Positions 34,023 to 47,212 of a stretch of 64,000 bases of DNA are shown in pieces. A program made the translations under genes and the position numbers. Positions within the stretch are counted from its first letter, which is position 1, and every line of letters starts with the position of its first letter. Origin of the DNA: Orcinus orca (lineage: Eukaryota; Chordata; Mammalia; Artiodactyla; Delphinidae); assembly GCF_937001465.1 (NCBI RefSeq), contig NC_064580.1, positions 93,113,432 to 93,177,431 of the forward strand, in the 5' to 3' direction. The notes under the pieces are model-generated. The model was not told where the DNA came from, did not search any database, and saw only the letters and a list, made by a program, of their open reading frames with translations.

Positions 34023-35529
34023 GGCCACCATCGTTGAGCGGCTGGGACTTTGCCGCAGTAGGTGGCTGCGAGAGGTAGGGAGGTCGGTGGGCCGCGTCGC
34101 GTCGCCTCAGGTCCGTAGCTTTGCCTCCCTCTCCTGTTCTGCCGCGGGCCCACGATGCCACAGTACCAGACCTGGGAGGAGTTCAGTCGCGCAGCGGAGA
34201 AGCTCTACCTCGCAGACCCTATGAAGGCACGTGTGGTTCTCAAATATAGGCATTCTGATGGGAGTTTGTGTATTAAAGTAACAGATGATTTAGTTTGTTT
34301 GGTGTATAGAACAGACCAAGCTCAAGATGTAAAGAAGATTGAGAAATTCCACAGTCAACTAATGCGACTTATGGTGGCCAAGGAATCCCGCAGTGTTGCC
34401 ATGGAAACAGACTGAATGGTTTGAAATGAAGACTGTCTTGTTCCTAGGAAGTAAATATCTTTTGAATTTGAGAAAGTGTTGGGACAGAAAATACTTTATG
34501 TAACTAAGTGGGCTATTCAGAAGCCAAGAGATCATTTTTTGTACTTTATTTTTTAATGTTTACTTTAGAGAGCTAGGACTGTAAATGCTTTCGGTTAAAA
34601 AACTTTTATTTATTTTTGGAAATGGAACAAGGAATGGCTCTATCTTGGAAACTTTTTGCAGATTGTTTGATGTTAGGCAAAATAAATAATTACTCTCTGG
34701 TAAGTTTGTATCAGTAATTTGAAAATGAGATATCAAGAAAAGCCAGTTCTTCCTTAAATTTAGTTAATCTGTCTTTAAAAGAAAAATTAAATGGAACCAT
34801 TTTGCTGGATTGATGTATTTCTTTTGGAGCATAAATTTTGTGCTGTTGATGACCAGCAAATATAAAATACGGTAACTGGAATTAACTGTGCACAGCAGTA
34901 TAGCTGATTATATATGGTAGTGTAGTCTCAATTATATCTAAAGATAACTATGAAAACAAGTATGCTTTACCTTAAACTTTACAAATTTAAACTATATTTT
35001 TAAATATAAGGGATTCATAGTATCATTAACTTGTTGAGCAAAGACTAACTTTGAATCTAATTTTCATGCCTAGAAACGTCTGCTGTTACTTTAAATGCAT
35101 GAACAGAATGCTCACTAATGGATCGAAACCACCATATTACAGGAATATTTGCCACATATTTGCCATCTATATTTTCTCAGAAGGGCTAAGGATTATTTGA
35201 ACTGTTAAATTTTTGCATACCTCTCTGACACCCCAACCCATTTCTCTCATTACTTAACCAAGGTGTTAAGCATGACTCTCACAACTGTTCTCCATTAAAT
35301 CAGAAGTATGATATTATTTGATATTTATCTTATATTTGTAACCTGAGTTTTACCACCTGAATATAATGTTCACATGTTGATTCTTACATTAAAATATTTT
35401 TTGTTAGGGATTTGTTGTGTTGACCACCGTTTTAACATGGAAAGTTCCATTAGCCATATGAATTTTGGCATGTTTCAGAGAGATCAGTAAATAAAATATT
35501 ACATGAAGATAAAAAAAAAAAAAAAAAAA
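34023..35529 (+). mobile_element. SRP9: Full-length processed SRP9 retrocopy (L1-mediated)
   Basis: A cDNA-like block: GC-rich 5' leader (34,023-34,154), intact ORF, about 1.1-kb AT-rich 3' UTR, AATAAA at 35,490-35,495, and an A tract starting 15 bases later at 35,511 and running into the right target duplication. No intron remains. The 13-base target duplication and A-rich insertion site are the marks of L1 machinery. A long leader that seems to reach the mRNA start suggests little or no 5' truncation. The insertion is absent from copy A. Confidence 0.97.
34155..34415 (+). CDS. SRP9: SRP9-like protein, intact retrogene ORF, 86 aa
   Basis: SRP9 pairs with SRP14 to bind the Alu domain of 7SL RNA in the cytosolic signal recognition particle and slows elongation during targeting. 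The ORF starts MPQYQTWEEFSRAAEKLY and ends ...MRLMVAKESRSVAMETD. Its length equals the mammalian protein, and it has no stop or frameshift. Compared with the human protein as I remember it, changes are few and mostly mild: S37, I40, R52, S78, S80, A82, D86, with most in the C-terminal tail. The basic and aromatic residues of the RNA-binding alpha/beta fold (K24, R26, K30, R32, K41, KK60-61) are kept. The start is chosen because upstream ATGs are out of frame and the match begins here. It may be a young processed pseudogene not yet decayed, or an expressed retrogene; sequence alone cannot decide. Confidence 0.93.
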   Translation: MPQYQTWEEFSRAAEKLYLADPMKARVVLKYRHSDGSLCIKVTDDLVCLVYRTDQAQDVKKIEKFHSQLMRLMVAKESRSVAMETD

Positions 35530-35542
35530 AAAAATGAATTTA
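35530..35542 (+). repeat. Right target-site duplication of SRP9 retrocopy
   Basis: 'aaaaatgaattta' directly after the A tract. From here copy B rejoins copy A at 1,772. Confidence 0.95.
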
Positions 35543-35935
35543 TTTCCAAAGCTTACGTCCCACACTCACATGACAAAGAGCCCCAAAGGCAGCAAGGAAT
35601 ATGAAAAAGCCAGTACAATTTGTAGTTGTTGAGTTTTTGTCTAGTTCATTTATTAGAATGTACATAAATATCCACATTGAATGGAATTAAACATGAATAT
35701 GGGATCAGGGTGTAGAGGACAGGTCACTGACCTAGGAGTTAGCCCATCTGTGTTCTGACCCAGCTCTGACACATGACTGCGAATATTCCAGTTTGTCTAG
35801 AGTATGAGGTGGATTGGGAGGTAAGGCAAGAGGCCAAATAGGTAAGAAGCAAAAGAATAGGTGGCACCTGGCCTAATGTGGGCCACACATTCAGTGCACA
35901 GAAAATACCTCCTCGGTGAATAACTGAAGCTAAGA

Positions 35936-36290
35936 AGGAGAGTTTCACTGTATTTTTTTTTTTACTTATAAACAGCAAACATTTATTTTTCACAGTCCTA
36001 GACGCTGGTTAGTCCAAGATCAAGGCACCAGCAGCTTTGGTGTCTGGTGAAGGCCACTTCCTGGATCATAGATGGCAACTTGTCAAGATGTCCTCACATG
36101 GTGGAAGGGGCAAAGTATCTCTCTGGACCCTCTTAAATAAGGCACTAATCTCATTCATGAGGGTTCCACCCTTTTGACCTTGGCACCTCCCAGAGACCCC
36201 ACCTTCTAATCCCGTTATCTTGGGGATTAGGATTTCAACACATAGATTTGGGGGGAATGCAAACATTCTCTTTAGGACACCTACCCAATT
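35936..36290 (-). mobile_element. MaLR-like LTR fragment, antisense (copy B)
   Basis: Counterpart of 2,165-2,520, nearly identical to it. Confidence 0.45.
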
Positions 36291-36457
36291 TCCATACTGC
36301 CCAAAAATGTGCCATGTGTAAACCCAAATAAAATCACATCATTTTCTTACTTTAAAAAGTTCAAAGTTTTCTGATTGACTGGCAGAGAACTTTTCATCTT
36401 CAACCTTTCTCTCCATAACCTATTCCACATACTCCATTTTTCATTTCCATCTCTTCT

Positions 36458-36640
36458 TTTTTTTAAGTTAATTTTTATTGAAGTATAGCTGCTTTACAAT
36501 GTTGTCTTAGTTTCTGCTTTACAGCAACATGAATCGGTTATATGTATACACATATCCCATCTTTTTTAGATTTCCTTTGCATTTAGGTCACCACGGAGTA
36601 CTGAGTAGAGTTCCCTGTGCTATACAGTAGTTTCTCAGAA
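36458..36640 (-). mobile_element. L1 3' end, antisense (copy B)
   Basis: Counterpart of 2,690-2,870. This copy keeps the more canonical 'tttattgaagtatagctgc'. Confidence 0.75.
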
Positions 36641-36694
36641 AGAGAGTTTTAGATCTGATTGTCCAAAGTAAGGAATTTGATTTCTATCTTACAT

Positions 36695-38140
36695 TCAACA
36701 GTAAGCTTTTGGAGGCTTTGTGCAGGAAAATGACACCATCAGGAAGAAACTTTCAGTTACTTTCTGGAGGAAGAACTGGAGGAAAGAGAGACTGGGGACA
36801 AGGAGAGAAGTTAGGAGGGTGGTGCACACTTCTGCTCCGAGTAATGGCAGGCTAAGTCATTTGCACTCACCATCGCAAAGAGGACAACTAAAAAATACTG
36901 GGTGAAATGTGAAAAGAAATTATCTTCATTAAGTGCTAAGAAACTCTGAGGCTAAAATCTAGAAGAAAGCAAAAACCCAAATAGGAAAGCCCAGCACTCA
37001 AAGCCACTTTTGCCTGAGGTCATTAGGTGGATCCAGAAGAAAGAATTGTGACACTGAGCTGTGGTTTTGGCGGCCTGATGGGAAAAGAGACCAAAAGTTG
37101 AAGTCCTCACCCCCATTGAGTAGATCTGATAAGCCCTCCAGCCACTCTAAGCTGCAAAGAAGTGGCTACCCCTTTGGGATAATGGTGAACCAGAAGCAAC
37201 AAGCCCTGGCATGGACTTGCAGTCTAGGTATCCATCACCAGAGTGATCCGAGGAACTTCAAGCCCTGATCTTGGATTAAAGTGGTCTTGGACAGGTAGTG
37301 ACCCCAGGCATTTAGCAGAAGCAGGTGAAAATGCTCTCTGCAGGAAGGTTCTGTCTTCCCATGCCTGAAATCAGTCTGATAAACAATTTTTCAATAATAT
37401 ATTGGCACATAGATTAGTGGAGAAAGATATCAAAGATAAGTGGACACATAAGCAAAAACAATACATTGTAAGTGACAGCCCAAAGAAAAAATAGACAATG
37501 AAAACAAATTCACAGATATTTCAGATATCAGAATTATGAGACCCAGACTATAATCACTATGGCCTACTATAGTTCAAAAAATTAAGAAATAAGCTTTAAA
37601 ATATTTTCAGGGAACAGAAAATCCTAAAATGTGGCATAGCCAATTTGAAAAAGAATCAAATAGGACATCTAGGACTAAAAAAATATAACGACTGAGGGTT
37701 CAATGGATGCGTTCAACACAACGCTAAACATAATCATTAGGTGATGATAAATGCGATGAAGAGAAATAAACCTAAGAGAGAATTATTGAATTAGGAGACA
37801 GATCAAAAGAAATCATCCAGAATTCTGCCTGGAGAAGTGAATTTTATGAAAAGAAATGTAGGATAAGAGACACAATGAATAGAGTGAAGAAGCCTAATAT
37901 ACATTTAATTTAAATCCTAGAAGGACACGAGTGAGAAATGGGAAAGAAGATGATGGCCAAACATTTTCCCAAGCAGATGAAATGCACCAATCCACAGATA
38001 CTAGAAGCTCATTGAATTCTCATCAGCATAGAAAACAGAAATTCACTTCTAGACGCATCATCATGAGAGTGCAGGACATCAGAAAGAATGAAGGCTATGT
38101 TAAGGATCCAAGTGAGAGATAATGAATCTTGACCTTGGGC
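36695..38140 (+). mobile_element. Old L1/HAL1 5' region and ORF1-like remnant (copy B)
   Basis: Counterpart of 2,925-4,340. It has about 10 and 19 extra bases near 36,755 and 37,413 relative to copy A. Confidence 0.6.
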
Positions 38141-38859
38141 AGGAGCAGAAGAAATAAAGACAAGGGCATGGGCCTCTGGACGCTGGTCTTTAGAATACCT
38201 TTTTCTCAGACTTAGCATGAAAGACTATTTTATAAACATTATCCATTCCATCCTTCATTAATAAAAAACATTTGCTACCAAATCTATTTCTTAGAGCACC
38301 CTGACACCTAGGAGCTGTTCAAATTGTCTTAGTCATACATGGAAGGTCGTCACCCTATAAGTATGTCATCTCATGGGCTATGACAGGGGTGAGTATTCTC
38401 CATAGGAATTATGAAGGTTAACTTTATGTGTCACCTTGACTGGGCTAAGGAAGAATTTCAAGTGCATGAACCTATTCCAGGAGCTATTAGGTCTGGAAAA
38501 GCTTCTCTGTGGACCTGCAGATCCTATTTAGGAGTCAGCTATGGAAATGAAGTCAGAGTGACCCTTCTTGTGTTCCATTTAATGCAAACATGAAGAGAGC
38601 TTCTTTCCACTGAAATGCACTGTTATGGCACCTTGCTTATACACAACTTCACTTTGAATTTACTAAAAATAAATGGAAACGCTTATTTCACCTTGAGGAT
38701 TATGTGTGGATCTTAATTGACAAAATGTACTCTCTACCCCATCCCACTGATCAGAAAATGGCCAACCTCCTCCAGAGGACTAATAATAATAATTTAATCC
38801 TCACTTCAGCTCTGTAAGGTAGGTATTATTCTTCCCGTTTTCCAGCCAGGAGGGGAGAT
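38141..38859. other. No gene seen (copy B 38.1-38.9 kb)
   Basis: Counterpart of A 4,341-5,059, with only a handful of base changes. Confidence 0.5.
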
Positions 38860-39090
38860 GATATAGTAGAAGTCAGAGCTTAGACTCTGAAGCCAGACTG
38901 CCTGGGTTTGAATTTCACCTGTGTCACTCACTAGCCGTGGAATCTTAAGCAACTTACATAGCTGCTCTGTGCCTCACTTTCTTCATCTCTAGAGTAAGAT
39001 AATAATAGGACTTCTTTAGAGGCTACAATGAGTTAATTCATGGAAAGCACCTAAATTATTATGGCCAATCATACAATCAGTGCTCAAAAC
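38860..39090 (+). mobile_element. MIR SINE (copy B)
   Basis: Counterpart of 5,060-5,290, with no visible difference in the core. Confidence 0.85.
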
Positions 39091-41198
39091 ATGGAAACTC
39101 TTCTTCTTCTAGAGTTACGTGGCCATTTATTTTCTGGCCACTTAATACGATGAACGAGAAGGAAAAATATGGATCACTGAAGCCGACTAGAAGAAGAAAC
39201 ATGGGTCATGGGCGCAGCCTGGCCTTATTATCCATAGCTCCTGAGATGAGCTGTGTGACCCTGACTAGGGGCAGGGAGAGGTGTCTACAAGGGTTCTCCA
39301 ACCCTTGCACTCCAGGGGGAGCCAGTGCCTAAGATATGTCCCAAATGAGTCTGCCCCAGCTAGAAGCTCCTGGAATCCCGGAGATGAGAAAAGGCCCTTT
39401 CCCACACAGGCTCCAGGAAGCGTTTAGAACCCCAAAGAATATACAAATTACTAAGCTCAATGAGTCACAATAAATTCACTTTAAAAGTACTACTTTACCC
39501 TCTTAATTTACAAGTGGCAAGGGATGAAGCATCTGACTGTTCATCATAGTTTTTCTTTGGGAGACCTGAAGCAGTTTCTGGCTCACCCAGTAGGGGTGTC
39601 AAACCCCTGAGTGACATGGAACCACCGTATCACCTTACCTTATCACTTCTAATGGCTGGACTTTGTGTTCCGTTGTCATCACAGAATGTAAGTGGTTTCA
39701 ACTATAACTTTGTTCAAAGCTCTTAGTCCATTTCAAACCAACTAATGTTTCCCCTTTACTTTTCAGTTAAGACTCTCAAGTAGCTCCTAGAGCAGCTTCA
39801 GCATTTATACCTTTCCGTCAGCAGCTTTGTCTCAGATATTCATGTGGATACAGCCTTGTTCACAGTGGAGCACAGGGCAAAATGCAGAATGTCTTTGTGT
39901 TTCTGATTTACTATAATGAGGGATAAGTGTGCTTAGGGCAATCACTCCCATGGAGAGCAAAGTGGAAGTTTAGCGGAACATAATGTGTGTTGACTTGAGT
40001 AAGCCTCAGTCCCGTGCCCCTCCCTTGGGGTTGGATTCCAGTTTCTGACTACCCAAATGTGTTCACAATGCACACTGGGAGATGTAGCCCCATCTGGCAA
40101 CACTGGAAATAAGCAAGGAGTCATAGGGCCCCTTAATACAGAAATATTCCCCTGGTCACTGAGCTGGTGAACTCAAGGTGATGCGGTATTCCTCCAGTCC
40201 TCATGATAACAGTATTTATTGAGAAAGCACCATATGCCAGGTCCTGTGCCATGCAGAGCCACACACACGGTCTGCCCCTAGGGAAACGACTCTTTAGTAG
40301 AAATATAGATGATGAGCCAAGGAATTCCAAAACACATGATATACATAAGAGGGGCTCCTGAACCAGGCTGGAGGGTTTGCAAAGAAAACTGGATGTCTGG
40401 GGCAGGAGTGAAAGGAAGTATTAATCTTCACACTTTTATGTCTTTCCCTCAACCCGGCCATAATTTATAGACAAGTCCTATTTTCTGAGTAAAATATAAA
40501 TCCAACCACTTTCTAACACCTTTGCTTTTGTCACTCTGGTCCAAGTCCCCATCGTCTCTCAGGTGGACCACCCAATAGCCTCCTAATTGGCTTCCCCACT
40601 TCCAGTTTTATATCCTGTGGCAAATATCATAGATTAGCTCACTTGACTCCATTACAATCCCAATCACAGCAGGTAAGGCTTGATCAACGTTGCAAGCCAA
40701 GTCTACATTTCCTGAACTCCTGCCCTTATGGCCTGGATTGCACACATAACTTAGCCTCTGCCAAGCAGATAATAAACTCCCATGAGAGTTGGTAGGAGCA
40801 GGAAGGTGGAGTCTATGCTGCTTCTGGGGTTTCTGGTTTCTCTCAGTGAGCATGGGCTCAGAAACTTTCGCATCTCCTGCAGCAGTAACAATAGAGGTCC
40901 CAGGGTACAGTTCCTAGTTTTGTGGGTATCAAAAGGCAAGGCATGGGACATCAACTTTGTATAGACGGAGGAAGGAGGCAATGTAGCCTCAAAGCCAAAA
41001 TTTGTGATGCTCTCAGCAGAAACAGAGTGGTCCAATGGCTTCCTCACGTTCCACCCTCCTGATTGTACCAGTTCTGTGGTATTATTCAGGAAAACAGTTT
41101 TGGAAATTATAACTACTACTTGAGTTAAACCAAACACGACCACCCCCCCGTGCAAAAGTCTCTCGTGCTTTTCCCTCATACACCCAGGTATTTTGTAG
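39091..41198. other. No gene seen (copy B 39.1-41.2 kb)
   Basis: Counterpart of A 5,291-7,399. Within A 5,830-8,500 I count only about eight differences. Confidence 0.55.
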
Positions 41199-42010
41199 GC
41201 TCTTGTAATTTATTTATGCATGCCTGTTTTTGTGCTTTGTAAAAGTGGCCTCCTATAGAATATATTCTTGTGTGTGTCTGTTCTTTTCTATTTTTTTGGC
41301 TTGATACCTTGATTCATAAGATTCATCCAACTTGTATGTAGCCAAGTTAGTTCGTTTCCTTTGCTGTATGACATTCCACTGATGGACATATCACTGCATA
41401 TACCTACCCAACTAGTTTCTGAACTTGGGTTGTGTCCACTTTTGGACTATTACAAACAATGCAGCTCTGGGCATCCTTGGCCTTGTCATCTGGTTTGCAT
41501 GGGCATGGGGTTCTCTAGGCGAAGCGCCTAGTGGTAGTATTACTGGGTCTAGGGTAAATATATCTTAAACTTTGAGGGATACTGAATATTCCCGTTATTC
41601 AGTTCTAAATATTTCTTGATTTCCTTCAATCCAAGGATTAGTTAGTAGTATGCTATTTTGTTTCCAAACATTTGGGTGTTTTAAAGCTATCTCTGTGTTA
41701 TTAACCTCTGCGTTAAGCATTATGAGCAGAGAGCCTAGATTTCACACTAGTGATCCTTTGCAGTTTATTGAGGCTTCCTTTTTCTTCTTAAGGTCTATTT
41801 CTGTAAACGGTCAATAGCTCAAAAGAATTTATGTTCTCTGTTTGTTGGGTATGAAGTTTTATATTATCTAATAGCTCAAATTTATTATTCTGTTTAGGCC
41901 TTTGATATCACTGCTTATTTCTGTTTGCTTGGACATGTTCTGAGAGTGGTGGGTTAAAATCTCCAGCTCTCATTGTTAACGTATCTATCAGTCCCTACAG
42001 TCATAACATT
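41199..42010 (-). mobile_element. Ancient L1 fragments, antisense (copy B)
   Basis: Counterpart of 7,400-8,210. Confidence 0.6.
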
Positions 42011-42451
42011 TATCCTTGAGGTTTAAGCTATCCTGCTACGCCACCTTCTGTAACTCCCTCACGCTATCATCCACTGACCCTAGCCATCGACTGCTCTCTG
42101 CCCCAACCTACCACCGTCCAGAGGACTCCAACTTCCATGTCAATCACTCAACAATTGGACGTTCTCATTTCCAGTGAACATCTGTACAACATACTAGCCA
42201 AACTCTCTCACAGACACACTCTGGTTTATTCTTCCCTAAACTACTCTACCTCTCACATCTAAAATGAAAATATCCCAGTGTTGGACTGCAAGCCCCTAGA
42301 CATGCTGCTCTCTCATTCTTCTACACTCTCTACATGTGCTCTTTTATCTCACTGAGCCCTCCTATTCCTTGGCCTATTTTCTGCACATCTGCACTCTCCC
42401 TCTTCTGTCTCTCCCTCCTGTCACCATTGACTTGGTTTGGGGTTTCTCCCT

Positions 42452-42572
42452 ATTTTTTTTTTTTATGGCCGTGCCACGCAGCTTGCTGGGATCTTAGTTC
42501 CCCGACCCGGGATGGAACCCGGGCTCCCGGCCACTGCCGAGTCCTAACAACTGGACCGCCAGGGAATTCCCT
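42452..42572 (-). mobile_element. CHR-type SINE, antisense (copy B)
   Basis: Same insertion as 8,657-8,777, with both flanking duplications (42,439-42,451 and 42,573-42,585). Bases here and just to the right agree with copy C against A. Confidence 0.9.
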
Positions 42573-42934
42573 GGGGTTTCTCCTCTTTCCCTGCTCACAC
42601 TCAGGCATATTAAGTTGTCAATACATCAACCACCGCTTATTCTTCTACGCTTATAACACCTTCTGTATCTCCACATCCAGTTATCACCCATAGCCAATCA
42701 ACTGTTGACTTTCAGTTCTATACACTTCTTCATGTGTTTCCAATACCCCTACCTTAGTCTAGGACTTCAGCATCTCTCACATAAATCACTGCTTTAATGA
42801 GCACTCCATTCTTGCTCCTCTCTGATCCTTTCTTCACATTGCTTTCAGAGTGACATGTCTAAAACACAAATTACTTCCCAAATTAGAGCCCCTTGATGGC
42901 TTCTTGTAGCCTTAAGAATGAAGTCTCCACTGCA

Positions 42935-43490
42935 GTCTCTGGGGAAATGCAAATGGCCAATAGACACATGCAAACATGTTCAACATCACTAATCATCAGG
43001 GAAATGCAAATCAAAATCACAATGAGACATCACCTCACAAAAGGACACACGTAACAAATTTTGGCAAGGATGTGTAGCAAAGGGAACCATCCCACACAGA
43101 TTCGCAGGAGTGTAAAGAGTTGCAGCCACTGTGGAAAACAGTATGGATATTTCTCAGGAAACTAAAAATAGTTTTAGTTTGTAGTTGTTAGAACTACCAT
43201 ACGACCCAACAATTCCACTCCTGGGCATCTATCTGTAGAAAACAAAAACACGAATTCAAAAAGATGCATGCACCCCAATGTTCATAGCTGTGCCGTTTAC
43301 AGTTGCCAGTGTATGGAAGCAATCTGTGTCCATCAGCAGATGAATGGAGAAAGAAGATGTGATGTATATATAGAATACTAATCAGCCATAAAAAAGGAAT
43401 TTTGCCATTGGCAGCAACATGGATGGACTTGGAGGGTATTATGTTAAGGGAACTAAGTGAGACAGAGAGAGACAAATACTCAGTAAATTA
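42935..43490 (+). mobile_element. L1 ORF2 3' end, sense (copy B)
   Basis: Counterpart of 9,150-9,705. Confidence 0.85.
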
Positions 43491-43865
43491 AAAAGAATTA
43501 ATAACTGGCTGAATTAATGGACATAGAAATGAATGTAGAAGAGACTTAAGAAAGGGTAAGTCTTCAACAACAGACATGCTGCAGAGAGCAGAGAAAGGGC
43601 AGGGCTTATTTGAATACCACCTAATAAGTTGGTATTACTAGGTCTACAGAGCTAGTGGGCCCTTTTGTGTGCGTCTTAAATGCCAAGTTTATTGTGTATG
43701 CAGTAGAGTCATCAAAATTTTCTTACAGGAATCTGGCATGGCCAGAGTTGGGTTTTAGGAAGGTTGACTTAGCAAGTACATGAAGCATGTATCTGTGGGG
43801 AAAAATATGGAGGTAGGAGAAGGTTAGGAGACTAGCGCAAAGTCCAGGCAAGAAGTAATGAAGGT

Positions 43866-44826
43866 AATGATACTAAGAGTTGGCAAGAATGTGGAACAAA
43901 TAGAAATCTCATCCTCTGCTGTGGGGAATATGAACTAGTACAACCGTTTTGAAAGATAATTGGTGTTACCTAGTAAGGTTGAACGTGGGCAGACCCTACG
44001 ACCCAGGAATTTCATGTTTAGGCCTATACTGTAGATCAGGGTTTCTCAACTGTTGACATTTTGGAAAAGATACTTCTGGGCTGTAGAGAACTGTCCTGTG
44101 CATTGTAGGATGTTTAGCAGTATCCTTGTCCTCCACCCACTATATGCCAGTAGCACACCCTCAGTTATGACAACCAAAAGGTTTCCAGAGGTTATCAAAT
44201 GTCTCCCTGGTTGGGGCGGAGGGGTAGTGCGTAAAATTGCCCTCAACTGAGAAAGTAGAGAAACTCTTGTATGTGGGCATACGGGGATATAATGAGAAAG
44301 TTTGTCGCAAAATAATTTGCAAAAGCATAAACATGGAAACAAGCCACATGTCCATCAACAGGAAGGAGACACACTGTGGAATTTTCATATGGTGGATAAG
44401 TATACAGCAATGAAAAGTGATTACTACAGCTGCACACATCAACATGGATAAAGATCACAAACACAAAACTGGGGAGGTAGAGAAAGAGCAAGACAACTAA
44501 TACATCTAGTATAATTAGATCTACATAAAGTCCAAAATGGACAAGAAATAACATTATTTAAAGGAACATTCCTCTGCAGTGAATGTATAAAAATGTGAAT
44601 TATTAACAAAGTTCAGGATCGTGGTTACCTCTGGGAAGGAATGAGGGGAGGAATCTGGAAGGGCACAGGTGGACTTCCAAGGCATTAGCCGTGTTCTAGT
44701 TCGCAAGCTTGGTGCTGGGTACACAGGTTTCTATATTATTATGATATACCTTACATATATGCTGTATTATCTTCTGTATACATGAAACAGTTCATAATTT
44801 GTCAGAAAGTGATGAGGTCTAAAATA
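43866..44826 (+). mobile_element. L1M-type 3' end, sense, split by MER5A (copy B)
   Basis: Counterpart of 10,080-11,040, with the same nested MER5A. Confidence 0.6.
44034..44253 (-). mobile_element. MER5A-like hAT-Charlie element (copy B)
   Basis: Counterpart of 10,248-10,467. Confidence 0.8.
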
Positions 44827-45978
44827 AGGCAGGAAAACGGAGAGAAAGGCAGCAGAGTAAATAATTGGATGAGAGAAAGAGAAAGACAGGGAGAGAGAGG
44901 GAAGAGTCAACTTTTAGGTACCTCTTCGAAACGTTTTAAACTCATTTTCTTCATAGATTTGGGGATGAAATCAATTCCTTATCTATAAACACACATAATT
45001 CATTGCTCAGACTTCTAAGAAATGTACATTTTATGCCTCAAAGCCGATCCTACTATATGATGTGATTCACGGGACTGGATAATACCACATTTCACAAAAC
45101 ACCATTGTCTGAGAATCCTGCCCTGTTAGACTTGTAAACGGGTTCTCATTTGTATTCCTTGGAGTTATAAGCATCTGAAACTAGGCGGCTTAGAGTAAAA
45201 GTGATTCTTCATCACTAACTTTAGTGTCATTAGCATATCCCTAACTGGGACAGAACACTGTTTCCAACTCCGGCACCCACCCTACCCCTCTGTTTTTCTC
45301 CCAATGGTCACCTCTCAGGTAGTGGAATAAAAGGAGAGTTTTTGGATCAAATCCTTTCAGAAGATGGGGCCATAACCAAGGAAAATATCAGAATACCCTA
45401 AGCTTTCCTGGACGAGGCAGAGAGGGACAAGACAGGTCTTTTCCTAGAAGAAGCACAAAGTTTTCAAGGCAGAAGGACTCACTGAAAACATATTTTACAT
45501 ATGAGGATACAGAAAAACCCACAGACACCCAGAGAAGCAGGAAATGCAGGATTTGTCCTGATTGATTTAGGGACCGTCTGTCAGAGACTCAAAGAAGCCT
45601 GATATGTTAGAGCTACAGCAAACCCTCAGAGCAGCAAGCCTGAGCTTCCTCCCTCAACATGAGAGGCTTCAGGTGCATCCATGTGGATAACGTAGCCCAC
45701 TTGTCCTGTTACCTGGATACGCAGCCTTCACCTCGTAGATACCTCTCAGCCCTGAGAGTATAACACTGACAGTGCCACTCAGCCCTCAGAAGCACAGACG
45801 CAGTGAAGAGGAACACACATGTCTCTTGGGGCTTGGGACATGGGGCCACCTGGGGAGTAAATTCAGGGCCCTAGGTAACTGGAGCTCGGTAAGGGCCAGG
45901 GACATGGACTCCGAGCATGCACCAAAACAGGCTTATCTCAAAAAGAGGTGTGCATGCGTTTGTCTAAAGTGAACCTCC
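44827..45978. other. No gene seen (copy B 44.8-46.0 kb)
   Basis: Counterpart of A 11,041-12,192. Confidence 0.5.
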
Positions 45979-46110
45979 CGGGACTTCCCTGGCAGTCCAG
46001 TGGTTAACACTCTGCTCCCAATGCAGGGGACACGGGTTCCAACCGTGTTCGGGGATCTAATACCCTGCATGCCACACGACGTGGCCAAAAAATAATAATA
46101 AATAAATAAC
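45979..46110 (+). mobile_element. Short CHR-type SINE (copy B)
   Basis: Same insertion as 12,193-12,324. Flanking 'gtgaacctcc' and 'gtgagcctcc' are at 45,969-45,978 and 46,111-46,120. Confidence 0.9.
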
Positions 46111-46120
46111 GTGAGCCTCC

Positions 46121-47212
46121 GAAAATTCTTCAGCCCAGGTAAAGGCCTTTAATATTCACTATTAACTATAGTTAATACGCTAACTATATTAACACAGAAA
46201 TACACACACACACTCCCTGCCGGCATGGCATGAACCATAAGGAACCAAACCAATTTGACGACTTTCCAGGGACCCTACATGGATAAATTTCTACTTGGAC
46301 TGTTCTTTCATTAAACAATGGTGACAAAAGGCCTTGTGCCTTTTGTTGTTGTTGTTCTAGCCATGAGGAATACTCTGTGTTACTACATGATAACGCATTT
46401 TTAAATGTCAACACCAGTGACAGGGGAAAGGGTTGTGGATACCTTACACTCACTTCACTTTAACAGACCTTTATCAAGCATCTACGAAGAAGAAAACACA
46501 GTGCTTTAGGAGAGAGAAATCAATAAAAGCCTTTACATTCCGAACAAGTCAGAAGCTCACACTTTAGGGAGCTGGGGAGATACACGCATAAATAAATAAT
46601 GTTAATCTACTCTCCATACGCGAGGAACTAGCATAGAAAACAGAAAGCGGTATTGATGCTAACTAGCAAGCTCTCAAGCAGCCTTAACTGAATGTAGAAA
46701 TAAGGCCTTCTACCCTCAAACCCCTGGTCCTCCCCTTCTCTGATCCTCTGCTCTGCTCAAGTACCACTTCACATTTTTCCCTTAAAGAGGTTCCAGATAC
46801 TAGGCCCATTTCCTCTTTTAATTTTCTTTAAATTAGGACATATTTCAGATCTCGACAAAGGTCTGAAAATGCTACACCCATGCAACCATCAGCCGTCTTA
46901 AGAAACATAAGCTTACAAATAAAATTGAAACCCAGTGTACCTCTCCCCAACTGAATTCTCCGTCTTTTTCTATAGATTTAACCACTGTCTTAAATAAGTT
47001 TATTGTTCTCATACACACCTTTCTGCATACTACATATGTATGCATTACTCCTATGTATGCCTTTTACTACAAATAGATGTATCTATAATCAACCTAGTAA
47101 TTTTGCATGTCTTTAAACTTCATATGTGCATGGTATCATAATGCTTTTATCGTTTTGGAACTAGGTTTCTCCTTTATCTATTCATCCCTTCCACTACTGA
47201 ATCTTTGCCCCT
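46121..47212. other. No gene seen (copy B 46.1-47.2 kb)
   Basis: Counterpart of A 12,335-13,427. Divergence from A rises from about 46,850. Confidence 0.45.
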
